From Desarmillaria ectypa (Eukaryota; Basidiomycota; Agaricomycetes; Agaricales; Physalacriaceae): 64,000 nucleotides of DNA. Shown in pieces: positions 12,440 through 25,100 of the stretch (position 1 is its first letter; every line of letters starts with the position of its first letter). The notes beneath the pieces were generated by a model, which did no database searches, was not told the DNA's origin, and worked only from the letters and a program-made list of their open reading frames with translations. The stretch spans positions 310,001-374,000 of the forward strand of contig JAUDYN010000007.1 in NCBI GenBank assembly GCA_030407005.1, written 5' to 3'. The position numbers and the translations under genes are program-made.

Positions 12440-13075
12440 TTCGAATCAAATGCCACTACACAATACCAGCACGACCAGCGCGTCACAGCACCCGGCTGCT
12501 TGGGAGGTGATTCTCGCGCATGCACGGAATGAATTCTCCTTTGTTGTCCTGGAGAAAAAGCTGACTGACATGCTTGGAAATGGCTACAATTTTGAGCAGT
12601 TGCAGCCTATTTTAGATGCGATTTTCCAGGCGGAGGATGACGATGATATCGCTGTTTCAAAACATTGAGAAACTTCGTTCAAAGCATCTTAACAGCACGT
12701 GGATGCCCTCCATGCTCGTTGTCGCCTCCGAAATCCGATGTCATTGAAGGAAATCTTTAACCCGATTGAAGAGCAGCAAGTTTGCGAGGAAGATTTCGAA
12801 TTTTCAGGGGGCGACGCTGAAATAATCGACCGGGCTCGTCAGGAGATCGAAGGAACATGGTGAGGGCCGGAGCCTACAGATGAATCAGGGAGTGATTCAG
12901 AAGACGATGAAGAAACACTACCTTCTATCCCTCTTCCCCGAGACATTGTCCAGTCATGCGGAAACCTGGAGGAGATCTGCAGGATCAGCTGCGCTTGAGC
13001 CAAAGCTTACAATGGACTTGATGGCAGAAGTTAAGGAAGGTGCAGGGAGTTTACAGGAAGTTAGAGGCTGAAATC
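12440..13075 (+). pseudogene. Degenerate C-terminal remnant of a CENP-B/pogo-type DDE transposase
   Basis: Three fragments in different plus-strand frames follow one another. The first holds HPAAWEVILAHARNEF and an acidic end. The second reads NIEKLRSKHLNSTWMPSMLV (12651-12740). The third reads MSLKEIFNPIEEQ and GGDAEIIDRARQEIEG (12738-12860), then an acidic patch and LPRDIVQSCGNLEEICRISC (to about 12990), after which stops accumulate. The arrangement of an IFNPIEEQ-like motif, a GGDAEI motif, an acidic linker and a C-terminal helix resembles the tail of fungal pogo/Fot1-like CENP-B transposases. No DDE catalytic core or terminal repeats are visible, so this is a dead fragment with frameshifts. 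Assignment is from memory of the family and is moderate. Confidence 0.42.
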
Positions 13076-13757
13076 TCAAGCAGTCGAGCCTGAACGATTT
13101 CTGTAGTCTTAGCGCTGACATATAATGCGTACATAGGCATATTGTACATGGTCGATGTAAAGGAGGGAGTGTCAACGTGGCACAGTCAGTCACAGGTATC
13201 ACGATGTGTGACATATCTAGTCATGCATATGATGTGATAATGCATAAGTGACTCCCGACCGTATGCATTATCACGTATTGTACTGTGCTACTGTCTTACT
13301 GCTTACAGAATTTTCAAGTTCTACTGCGGGCTTGTTCCAAGTGCGTAAGCACGGCTTGAGGGGTGTGTGGGTGTGTGAGTAGTTTGGCAAGTGAAGGGAT
13401 GCCGTAGTACCATGTCTTGTATACTTGCGTCCGGCGTGCCCAAGCAGTGATACCGTACCGTGTAATGATGATGCCGATGATATTCCAAATAAAATTAAAA
13501 AAGCATACCCGCGCCTCACGCTAGCAGTTGGTGGGGTAGTACCTCCCTGTGGCGTCGGAATGCAGTAACCTTGGAATTTATCTGGAACCGGCGTAGTCAT
13601 CCTTTTGACGTAACCATTGACAGACGATCCGTATTGGTCCATATCGCTGCGACTATCCCCACAGCTCTGCCGAGATCCAGGAATGCGATAGAGTGATCAC
13701 GTCCGTATAAGCTGGACGTTGTGTTCGCTGTATCGATTCTACTTTTTACTCCACATC
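13076..13757. other. Intergenic stretch
   Basis: A minus-strand frame of 123 codons at 13271-13642 has no recognised domain. The rest probably contains the promoter of the DUF6533 gene. Confidence 0.35.
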
Positions 13758-15091
13758 ATGATGCCCACAGTAGCCCAGCTTGAGCGAAGGTCACTTCCTT
13801 TTGGCTCCGCTGGCTCCGGCTGGTATAGTCTTTACGTATCTTTTCCATGTAAGCTCTTCAAAACATATCGCTCTCTACAGCCCTTTCTTATCAGCAAGTA
13901 GATACGACAACGGCTTTGATTGTCTGGGAATACTGCATAACCCTGGACGACGAGGTTTGTGCATTGTGATTAGTTATCCTGTAGTCAGATCTCACAGAAA
14001 TATTCAGATAAATTTTTTCTGGGTCTGTGGATATCATTACGCATTTTGAGTTCGCATTCACGATATGAACAGTTTTCGAAACTATCATGGATCAAGTGCT
14101 TATTTTTTGCGGTAGATCGCACTTTTTTTGGTGCCCGTGTAATCACTGATCTTTCTTAGAATCGCTACATTCGCGTCGTGTTGCAGGTTGGGAATATCAT
14201 CATTACCGAACTCGGCGATACGCGCTGTTTGTGTCCTGATGCGATGGACAGCTGGAAGGTGTATAATTCAACGGCAGCCCATGTCTACTATTTCCTCTCG
14301 TGCCCAACGTCAGTTGTATACGGTACGCCCATCTTTCAAAGGTTCGGCACGTACCCGATCTATCGCCTGATTGATAGATTCTCAGTCCAATTGCAGGTCT
14401 TAGTCATGGAGAGTATTCTCACACTACGTGTTTGGGCTATGTCAGGCAGAAGACGAAGCGTCATATATGTTCTTTCCTTTTTTCTCCTGCTGAGTACGGG
14501 CACATCAGCATTTCTAGTTGTGGGGGATGAAACTTTTTTAAGTGCTGTTATCTACTGGTAAGATGCCCCTTCATTCCTCGCCCACTTATAATTACGCAAT
14601 TTCTCTTCAGGATTCCGATGCTCCTCTTCGAATTCCTTCTATTTCTCACAGCAGCGATTCATGGGTTACGCGGAGTGAAGATCACCCGAATTCTTACCCA
14701 AGCGCGTGATAATTTCGGCCCCAAGCCGATTATGCGTCTGCTCCTGAGGGAGAGCGTCTTATACTTTGCGGTGTATGTTAAGCTATTCCCCCGCTACCTC
14801 TGGTACTGACGATGTTCTCATAGCGTTGCCTGCTGCTATCCTGTTCTTGTATGGCTGGTACGCCTAACACAACACACACCTACACAAATATACATGATCT
14901 GCTGATAGACCGAACGGCAGGACAACGAAATGGGCCTTGCTCTTATGAGCATTACCGTAACACGCATGCTTCTCAGGTTGCGAAAGCGTGCAGAAACAGA
15001 CTCAAACATACCACATACTCAGGACGTCGAGCTGGAGACTGTCCAATTTGCAAACTCAGCAACAGAAGTGACCGTCGCCTCTGACGCCTGA
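13758..15091 (+). CDS. DUF6533-family multi-pass membrane protein
   Basis: Exons from the second onward are consistent in phase: about 13881-13954, 14073-14111, 14160-14557, 14611-14772, 14824-14857 and 14921-15091. The diagnostic DUF6533 signature is TTALIVWEYCITLDDE (exon ending 13954) followed by WIKCLFFANRYIRVVLQV across the next intron. Several hydrophobic helices follow, including SVIYVLSFFLLLSTGTSAFL, IPMLLFEFLLFLTAAIHG and ESVLYFAVVACCYPVLVWL. This is the seven-helix layout of this very large Agaricomycete family. The cytoplasmic tail is polar (ETDSNIPHTQDVELETV). Function is unknown in the family. The first exon and start codon are uncertain: ATG-ATG at 13758 is the nearest candidate, but its phase does not join the next exon cleanly. 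An intact gene with an unresolved start is most likely. Confidence 0.8.
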
Positions 15092-16194
15092 CGCTTGAAT
15101 GTATTCAGAAAGGATGATAAGAGGGCTTATTGTATACGGATTAGAATGTACATTTGACAGGCGAAATTCAACAATTATATACTTAGATACATATTATGGT
15201 TTCAATTGATTGGACACATATATAGGCAAGTTCGTGTCGTCTGTCAACAAGGATATGTGCTCTTTACGCCAGTGGCACCTTTCATCTCGCCGTTTGTGAG
15301 AGCCTCCATCTAGACTGGGTTTAGATTAGTATAATGGCGAAAGTACCTTGGGAAATAGTTGCTGACGGGTTACTTCTTAGCCTATGTTCGGAAAAGTAAA
15401 GTTGTCAGTCACAAGAGAACAGTGAAGGGAATGGCTGACCTCGACATCGCGGACCCAAGTGCTGGTCGAACTGTTATTGTAGCTGTTTATGCGTGCTTGA
15501 CATTCAATGCTCCCTAGGCAGACCGCATCGTTACTTATGGTCTATTCGGGCGCTCCTGTAGGAATGTGAGATATGTATCTACACCAATGAAAGAACACTT
15601 CACCTTCAACTCACAGACTTGAAGAATATCGTCCCTCTTGTTGTGGCTACTCTAGTAAGCAACATGGCTGAAGCCATCAATCAATATATGCTTACGACTT
15701 AACTTCTGTCTGGCGAGCCTACCATTCAGATTGGAGAAGACGATTTACCTTACCCTCGTATTATCAGTTAGCGTGGGGATGAGTACTGATGCATGATATC
15801 TTTTCTTCCGAGTGACTATCAGTGGCGTGACAGGGTTTGAGACTAATTGGACGATGCTGGTGGTTCAGTCGATTACCCAAATGCGTCGTTGGCTTTTAGG
15901 TTCGCAGTCCCGAGCTTGAGTGCATAGCTATTCCAGCCTCGCTCACTGGTCATCTGACATCCCGACGCCTCGTGTGTATAAGAGCGATAGAGTTCGTAGA
16001 ACTCTTGAATGTTCTCGCAGACTTCACAGAGAAGAATGTCCATAGGAGATCGCAACAGGAAATGTCAGAGAACGTGGAGTCATAATGAGGCAAGCCTTCA
16101 AGAATTCGGGTTTGTACAGGGACACCCGAGCATTATGGAGAAACTGAGGACTCTTAGAGGACTGAGCACGAAATATGTTCGTTTCAATATATTA
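15092..16194. other. Intergenic stretch downstream of the DUF6533 gene
   Basis: No frame above about 70 codons and no recognisable motif. It ends at the left target duplication of LTR-2 copy B. Confidence 0.4.
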
Positions 16195-16432
16195 TGTTGG
16201 AATTTGAGAGTTGAGCCGAGATGATGGCAATCTGAAATCATGCCGAACTTGCTGATTAAGGGAGAAGTATTAGGAAACTTGTAGAAGATTCTAGTAAATT
16301 AGCATTTAGTATATAAGTAGGTACAGTAGTGTACATCTGCATGTGTTTGCAGAGCTTAGCCAAGCACAACTATTGGCCTGACACCATGCATGTATTAACT
16401 GGGAATGAAGTGATCCTCCATTTTTTACAACA
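16195..16432 (+). mobile_element. Solo LTR, family LTR-2, copy B (238 bp)
   Basis: Begins TGTTGGAATT and ends TTTACAACA, with an exact TATTA duplication on both sides (16190-16194 and 16433-16437). The TATA element AGTATATAAGTAG is at 16308-16320. Relative to copy A, five of six CG sites are TG or CA here, so this copy beside the decayed island has suffered CpG-directed mutation. Confidence 0.9.
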
Positions 16433-17093
16433 TATTATCAGGAAGGTGCTGCTGTACACATGAAAGTTTTTCGAGAGTACATGAGTGCACTTGAAACAAT
16501 AATGTTTGCTCCTTCTGTAACATCAGTATGTCTCTATTTCATAGTGAACCATAACTGCTCTGCAACTGGATACTTGACATCTTTCTTGGAGTCATCTCGG
16601 CTTGGTCTCAAGACAATCTACAACACTATCATTGGCTGGTGTGACATAAGAATGACCAAACACCATACCTTTCCACCTTGTTGTAACTATTGCAGTGGGA
16701 GGTTTGCTGAGTAGAAAATACTGAATTGTTAGCTACTAGAGCTCGAGATGAGCATCTTAAATACTACAGAATGTACCTAGAATGTTCTACTAAAGTACCT
16801 AATTATATCCTAGTATCATGCCAAATTGATGGTACTGAAGGTTCAGGAATCTTCTGGCACAAGCTTGAAGTTGCAAATCCCAACACACCTGCCTTGCTAT
16901 TCTTGGGTTGCCAGCAAAGATCTGAGTCCTCAAGATGAATGTGTACTTCATGTGTTGAATTATCTTCCTCAATTGTATCAAAGACAAATTGGGTGGTTTC
17001 AGATGAGAACCCAGTGGTCAAGAGTTTGTTCTATTGCTCCAGAATAGCTATGAGCAATGTTTGATGTTTCTAGCACTGGAGACAAATTACCAT
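16433..17093. other. AT-rich left margin of the transposon island
   Basis: CG dinucleotides become rare here (last ones seen near 16471, 16611 and 16744). Short frames of 60-84 codons on both strands have no recognisable product. It may be the remnant of another element, but no domain can be named. Confidence 0.3.
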
Positions 17094-18412
17094 TGATATG
17101 TTATCTACACATTCACACCTAGATTTTATGATTTTTAAACAATACTATAACATATCTATTCTATACTAGTGATAAATAGAAGGCTATAGCTGAGGCTTCA
17201 AGCTGATAGTTAAAAGCAGTAGGCAACTAGTAGAGCCAGAACTTGGATGCAACATTACTAGTGGGTCAAATCTATCAGCCAGAAAGACTAGTAACTTGAA
17301 TGCTAGCAGGACTAAGTGAAATACAGCCACTAGCAAATGAGGGATGCTACTATCACACCAAACAAGGAGCAGAGTACACAGATCTCATGAAGTTCTGTCA
17401 TTAGCAAATCAGACTGGGCATAAATAAATAACTTAGGATAACTAGTAACATAGAAATCTTGAAACAGGACTTAGAAATGAATTAGAAATGGATTAACCTT
17501 GAGCCTAGATCTGACTAGTATAATATAGATCTCTTATGATTAGTACTAGTGTAGCTGGGCTGCACCCTTGATCATGATCAGATAGCTGTTACAGGCACAA
17601 ATATCTGGTGATTTGTATAACCACATCACTAGAGAGTGCAGTTGGGCAAAGAGTATGGAAGGACCAATTGTGGAGCCTCTAGACTGACTATTGCATGATT
17701 ATTCACAATTATTCATGACTAGCCAAGAAATCCTTACCAATATACTCTATATTCAGATGATATTTATAATTTTGTACCTGTCTCAGTAGTATATAAGTAG
17801 TGGGATGGGTGCTCATGCAAAGCAGGCAAGCCATCCCTGCAGTTGAGCTCTCACTAGTAGCAGCTAGTGTCTCCAATTAAAGGCTTTTGTGCTTAACCTC
17901 AATGAATTGACAAATAGTTGCTAAGTTACCTATGGTATTGAGTGAATTGAAATTCCTTAGAGTTTACTGTTGCATCCTGTAAAGGTCTAGAGTGTTTTGA
18001 AGTTAGTTCAAGCAAAGTTCTCAGATCTTATAGTATTATTCTTAGGCCAAGAGAGCAACTAGTCAAGTGTTTATCACTTGTAGGAATCAGTATAGAGCCA
18101 AGAGAGCCACTAGTTTGAAGCAGTTTCAGTCAGAATAAGTGCAGTAGCTCAAATCAAGTCACTCTTTATCCCATTGTGTCTTACCAACCCTGCTAGTATG
18201 ATTAGTACTTTCTATAACTCACTAGTAACAAATAAAATGTCTTTGAACAACTTTACTTGATTATTGAAGTCTGCAGAGTGCTTCCATCATACTTGAAACC
18301 ACTCAAATTCAATATATTGGTGATTAAGTGTAGAGTAGTAAGAGAATTAGTGTGATTGGTGTTCATTGCTATTCTCTAATTCTTTTGTCACTCACTATTA
18401 TCAAGTGCATCA
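17094..18412 (+). repeat. Large LTR-like arm, family E, plus orientation (about 1.32 kb)
   Basis: The arm begins TGATATGTTATC and ends AAGTGCATCA, giving short TGAT/ATCA termini. It contains AGTATATAAGTAG at 17788-17800, followed by sequence like a transcribed R/U5 region. It is homologous along its whole length to the inverted copy at 27176-28532. No matching target duplication is seen (ACCAT before, CTATA after). It is most likely the LTR of a gypsy element whose body is element A or is lost. Confidence 0.65.
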
Positions 18413-21400
18413 CTATAACACCAGCAACATTCTTGATGGCTGATCTGACTTCTCCACTCTCAGATATGACAACACCCATGAAGCAGCACAAGCCATCCAT
18501 GAATATAACTGACTTCAGATGAAAAGGCAATTCACTCTCAAGATTGCCCCATTCATTGAATCCTCCTTCCAGAGACATACAATGGCACTAATTGAACACC
18601 TCTGTGTGGAGGCATGTCCTATTACCAGAGAGTGCTGAGCTGAGCTTATCAGATATCTCCACAAGCTCAGCATCCATATACAGCAGGCATGGGACAACTA
18701 TTGCTAAGAACATGTACTCACTCTTGACCCCTATCATGCACTTAGCAGCCAACTACTGGGAGAAGATGACAAAACATATTGCCAAAGGCAATACTAGAAT
18801 GCAATCTAGAACATTTCACAGAAGCAAGCAAAGGCCTTCAAGAAGGAAGCCCTTGCCAATCACCAGAGTGGGTGATCCCAGTGGCCACATTATCATTACA
18901 GATCACTTGCCATCTATGCTCCACCTCCCCTTACTGCTGCTGAACAGATTTTATATGGAGACAACTGGTCCACTTAATATGACTGATATTGAGCAGAAGC
19001 CATCTGATGAGGGGCAAGAGACATTTCCCTTGCTGAGCATCTTATCAAGCATAGGAGAAACACTGCTGATAGACTAGAAGATCCAAGAAATATTGGATCA
19101 AAAATTCATGAAAGTCTGATCCAAGAGATATATGGATCTTATCTCAGACTAGACATGGAAGTTGACAAGTATGGGGAGACTGTGACAGGAAACAGAGAGC
19201 TTAGTGGTTCAGAAGCATATTATTAAGCATAGTACAATGGAATAGATGGTACTAATATTTAATAAACAGTTTTCCAACTACTTCTATAAGATGCTGTCTC
19301 CATTCTGATTACCAACTGAACCACTCCCTGACTCCCAGGAACCAGCCAAATAATGGCTGGTGCAGGGCCTTCTGCAGCCCCAGACTCTAGCTAGACTGCT
19401 TCAGTATGAGTATCAGAAACCAGGCTGATCCATGAAGATCCACTCATTGATAAAAGTGATGCAAAGTATTCTCTAGGTGCCAAGGATCCAGAATGATAAT
19501 CTCTATTTCAAAGACTGCTAAAATAGAAATTCAAACCACCCCCACCTCAATCAAGTGGGGATATGGCTGATAATGCACCCTAGACTGGATGCTGGCTCAG
19601 GTGCTAGCCTGAACTAGTTTGCAAACCTGAGGTCTTTAAAGGTGAGTCTGATGATATCAACAGATTTGTCATAGACTATGAGGTGTACTTCCAAGTATAC
19701 AGTGCACATATATTTCCTGACTCTTACAAGATCACTTCCACTCAGTCCTACTTTGTTGGATAAGTAAAAGACTGGTGGATAATGGAATTGGCTGAACTAT
19801 GCAGCTTGAGTAGAGGAAAGTTCAGGTTCTCATTTTGGAACATATTTATCAAAATGATCATGAACAAGTTCTGTGATGCAGCTGTGGAGAAAGTACACAA
19901 GAAAAAGATATACAACCTCCATATGGGTGACAAGACTGCACAGGGATACTTCCAGGAGTTGGAGAAACAGGCTAAGCTGGCCAGTCTCTAAGGCAACATT
20001 GGCTCTTGCAGACACACTGTTGAGACACTTCATCAAGGAGTGCCTAAATTATACACTCTAGCCATCTCAAACTTAGGGATATTTATTCCTGTCAGCTACA
20101 AGGAGTGGAATGAGTGAATCATCATCATAAATCAGAAGTGTCAATGTCAGTGAGTTATGGATTCAACCCATGGTATTTATTCAAATAACAAAAAATCTAA
20201 CAACAATGCCAAGACTTCAAAGGGAAGTTCTGGTGTGACAAGTTTGATGCCAGAGAAGAAGACTGGTACTAGTACCACCTACAGTAGAAGGGGACAGCCA
20301 ATAGACATCAATACCCTCAAAGCAGAAGAGAAATGCTTCTGATGCAAAAAAAAGGGCCACTATAGCAAAGACTATCTAGAGCAGTCATAGAACAAGAAGA
20401 AGGAGAAAGTCAGAGCCTCAACAACTGAGCCCACCATGAGCTCTAAGATTGAAGAGGTAAAAGATGCTGCCAAGAAGTAAGTGATTCCACTTATTTGGCA
20501 AAAGGACAGTCTGGTGCATATTTAGTATTCACTGGTTGGACTTATAATATTTCTGTAGTTATGATTATAATACATACACATTCAATTATACTTGCTATTA
20601 CCCTTTACACCCAGACCCATAAAGAATCACACAATTGATATGCCATTCTGGCTGAAGACTAGACAGGTATACTCTCAACAACAGGGGACAACTTGCTCAA
20701 TCACCCCCAAGGATCAAGCAGGCCAAACCAGGAATAGAGAGTTCCCAATAAAGATACCAAACCCAAGGTTATCATAATTGAGATCCCAGATAAAGAAGAT
20801 GACACAGCCTTTCAGAGATATTAGAAGATAGCAGAAAGAGAGACACAGGAAGAAGAAGTCAGAGAATGAGGAGCAATGAAGTATGAGCAGGAAGCATCAA
20901 AATATGCACCCCTGAAAAAGAAACCTATGAAATGGTTAAAACCCTTTGAGACCAAATGGACTTGAAGGGTAATCAAGAATGTCAAGAGCAAAATGGTGGC
21001 CAAAACTATTCTGATAAACTGGATACACAAATACTGCATAGAGGAAGTTATGGACAATCTCCTTGAGAGAATATAGAATGCCAAGCATTCTTGAGCCCTC
21101 AAATAGCTCAATGAACTTTGGAAACCAGTCTGATATCATATTCAGGCCTAGAACAATAATCACTGGGATCTTCAAGTTTCTATTTAGATTGAAACCTTGG
21201 ATGCCCACTCTATATTAGGAGCAACCATGTTAATTGACAGTGGCTGCACTGGGAGCTCCATCTATAGCTCCTATGTATATGCTCACAATCTCAAAACCCA
21301 ACCCACAGCTAGCTATCCCAGTTTATAATGCTGATGGATCCTGCAACAAGGTGGGGAGAAATCACCTTTTTCATTGAGCTATGCCTCAAGGTTGGAGATC

Positions 21401-21713
21401 ACAGAAAACAGATCAACTTAGTGGTCACTGACCTTAGAAGTAAGAAAATCTTCCTTGGCCATGATTAGCTGTTATACTATAATCCCATTATTAACTGGGA
21501 GACTGGAAAGATCATCTTTGCTCATTGCCACTGTGCCAAGAATTCTTTCATACTTTCTAATACAGACTCTGATGATAAATGGGAGCTGGAGCAAGGAGAA
21601 ATCATCTTAGCAATAGATTTCCAAGAGGCTATCAAAATACAAGCTATACACAAAGCCAATGAGCTTGCTGCCAAGACTAATAAGAGAAATGCCAAAAGGT
21701 CCTTCAAAAGCAT
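18413..21713 (+). mobile_element. Ty3/gypsy element A: decayed gag-protease portion
   Basis: Plus-strand remnants of a retrotransposon polyprotein. Around 19622-19770 is a gag segment, PEVFKGESDDINRFVIDYEV. Near 20330-20385 is a zinc knuckle with C-x2-C-x4-H spacing in which the final Cys is read as Tyr and an internal codon is a stop. At about 21226-21265 is an aspartic protease active site, LIDSGCTGSS. The frame then runs through the linker before reverse transcriptase and stops abruptly at 21713, where an LTR of another element begins. Stop codons interrupt it throughout. The upstream 18413-19560 part is a poorly preserved N-terminal gag or leader. Confidence 0.75.
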
Positions 21714-22156
21714 TGTTATGATTTTCCCACTTATCTTATCTTATCACTGGCACCTGCCTTATCTTATCACCAGCATCTCCAGTTATCACTATCTCCCATG
21801 GCTATCACCATTATCTTGCTCACATTGGACCACTTCAGCAATTGTGTTGTGACTCACAACAGTTGCTTGCCCAACAAATCTTTCTTATTGTTTCACATAT
21901 GAAATACATGACTACTATATCTACATTTGGACTTCTAGTTTTAGTATATAAGTAGGGTAGCTCTCATTGTATAATCCCAGCTTCAAGCTAAAGTTTATTT
22001 ATATCAATCCTTCACTCCTAGAACTTGGCTAATACTTAGCTCTTCTTCATTGGTTCCAAAGACCATAGCTGCATTACTCCAGGTGATTGTCTGAACATGA
22101 GACAGCCTTGGGAAATAAGTGTGTGTCTGCAGATCATATGAAGCTCAGGTCTAACA
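21714..22156 (+). mobile_element. LTR of gypsy family B, 5' side (443 bp)
   Basis: Begins TGTTATGATTTTCC and ends CTCAGGTCTAACA. It has AGTATATAAGTAG at 21943-21955 and a GTGTGTCTGCAGATCAT block near its 3' end that recurs in the LTR at 30957-31332. It interrupts element A. The two LTRs differ strongly in their 5' halves and in length (443 versus 376 bp), so they may not be the pair of a single insertion. Confidence 0.75.
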
Positions 22157-25100
22157 ATTAGCTTGAAGCTTTCCATGATTTTTTCACCACTAGCTGCAAA
22201 GATACCATATGAATGATCCTAAACTTGAACAATAAACAAATGATTGCTATTAGCACTGTCATCAGGGGTGCTATTCTAATTTTCTTCTTTACCACTCTTA
22301 TCTTCCTTATGTGGGGAGAACAAATCAAAAACTACCTATGCCATAGATATATTCTTTGTCCCCAACTACCACCCCCCTTTCCTCTCCATTATATTCTCCC
22401 TACCATCATCTGAAGAATGGATACAACAGGTTTGGCATCCTCTCTGGAAGAAAATCTTGTAACCTGCCACATCTTCTTCTTCTACCAATCCTCTGATGAA
22501 TCCTCACCATGTCAGAAGGAATCTATACAGTCCTCAACCCCCAGTTCCAACTATTTAGCCAGGATGGAATGACCCTCCACTATAGAAGAATATGGCAGAG
22601 ACCTACAGACTAGGTTCAGAACTCCAAGTCACTCACCTCCACTCTACATGTCCACCCACCCTACTCATGTAAGAGTACAATACTATAATGACTCTGGGAT
22701 GGTGTTACCTTATCTCAACCACTCCTATGGATCACTCAGGATCATATCCAGATTCCCCACCCATCCCAGAGGATGACTACCACCATCTGAACCCTAGCCC
22801 ACTGATGAGGAGAGTAGCAACTTTAGCTTCTCTCTCCCTCTCATTGAGCTATCAGATGATACTCTGTCCACTCCTACCCCCCAAGCTGAGGATGATCCCC
22901 TCAATCTCCAAGGATTCAATTACAAGTGGCCAGAACTCACTGACACTGATCAGAGAATCCTCAGCCCCTTCAGAACTGAAGCCTGGGAACTCTAAAGATA
23001 GGATGTTGAGGCTAGAACCCTATAGCCAGGAATTCATCCTAACATAGATGAATATCTTGCCCTCAACTGAGAGGATCCTATCTGAGACCCCAGCCCTGGT
23101 GCTATTATATGCACCTGAATACATGCCAATCAGGACCATAGTCTATACTCTCTATCAGCAGAGGATAGACTACCAGAGTTACAAACAAGGACAGCCAATG
23201 AACAGCAGGACTTAGAGCATGCCCTCCTAGTCCTTATCTATAGAGAAATAGATTGGCCAGACCTCAATGGCAGGAGGGTCTAATTTTGAAAATAATTTTA
23301 TGTACACCTATAATAGATACTCAGAGCTGGAAGAGTACTAGCCCAAATATATTTCTTTTGACCTGTATGACTATCCACCTAATACTCCCCAAAACCTCCC
23401 ATGATCTCTTCTGGACTCACTATCACTGCTGCCAAGGAGCCAAATCTGACAGCAAAACTTCTATCCTCATCACAGAAAAAGCTTCCTATTTGTAGGAGCA
23501 GGAGGTGAGGCAAGCAGAAGCATGGCATCACTAGAACCACCAGAACTGGCCAAGAAAGAACATCTTCTACAGGCCAAGGAAGAGCTGATTCAAAAGAAAC
23601 TGAGGATCAATAAATTGAGGCAGAAACTTGCCATAGCTGAAGAACAGTGGGATAGTCATGCAGTGTTCTAGCAGTTCCTTTTCAAAGGTAAGCAACCAGA
23701 ACAAGGATGCCAGTGAAACCCACCTCCCAATCCATCCCCCCACCCTGATCGATATTCAATTCCATGCCCTCTGACTCTTATTCTCATCCAGTCACCCAAC
23801 AATTCCATGATCCCACTATCAAGGAAGTCCATGAAAAAAGAATGTTCAACCTCCACATAGGAACATAACTGGCTAGCCACTACTTCCAGAAACTGGAGGA
23901 AGAGGCAAAACTCACCAGATGATACACTGATGAGAATGAGCACAGCATCTTAGTAAAGGTGGTATGACTAGAAGTTCCCAGCTCTTATACCTCCTTTATT
24001 TCCAACATGGGTATCAACATCCCATGAACCTACCCTGAATGGAAGGAGTGTATTCTCTGGATATATGAGGAATGCCAATGAAAGTGGGTATTCGACCAGA
24101 CCATGGACACTCTGCATGATAATCAGTGCCAGGAGGATCACCAACCCCCACCAAACTCCAGCAGTAAACCAACTGCTGGAGTGACAAGTTCAACAACAGT
24201 CAAACCAGCTACCAGCTCAGAAATGGGTCATGATGCTGCCACTGGAAGATGGACAACATACAGTGGCCAAGGACAGCCAATGGAAATTGACTGATATAAG
24301 GTGGAGGGAAGGTGCTTCCAATGCAACAAGAAGGGTCATATAGCCAAGAACTGTCCTAAGAAAAAGGAATTCTGAGATGTACACTCATTGGTGGCAATAC
24401 CCAAGATCAAGGAGAAAACAGACTCCAAGGTAGAGGAGATAAAAGAGTAGGTCATCAAGAGTCTAATTCCCCTTCGATGACCAAGAACTATACTAGTGTG
24501 CTGCTATCTCCTGCTGGTCAGGCTTCTGATACACTTTTAGATACTTTTGTACATACTACTACATGCATTTCTACAAAGGACAATACTACTGCTTTCATCA
24601 TTTCTCACACAATAGGCAGACCAGTATAAAAATTGATAACTCAAAACCAATATGATACACTGTTAAACAGTGATAACACAACTATATATGATACATCCCA
24701 AGCCTCTGATAAAGCACAGGACATACCAGGTGGTGCTGGAGCTGCAACACAAGCTATGCTTAGGATGGAGACAAGTAGGTGGGATGCCCTCAGGCCTCTG
24801 AAGCCAAAAGTCTCAGCACCCCTTAAGGGGTCAAGTCACACTTTGCTAGGGTCAGTGGAGAAAATCTCAAGTGCCTACCAAGGCTGAATGAGAGTAGTAA
24901 ACTCCAACAGGACCATCAGCAATGTGATAAGAGTGGTCACTTCCCAAGTCAATAATCCAGGAGTAGTTCTAATGTATTTCTAGGCCCAGAAGAAAAGGGG
25001 CAAGCTGATCAGTCAATGGGTTGGGCCCAACCTGTTGTCCCAGAGTGACTCTTTACTGACAGGAACAACTCTTTCAGAAACCACAATTCCTGCCCCAGTG

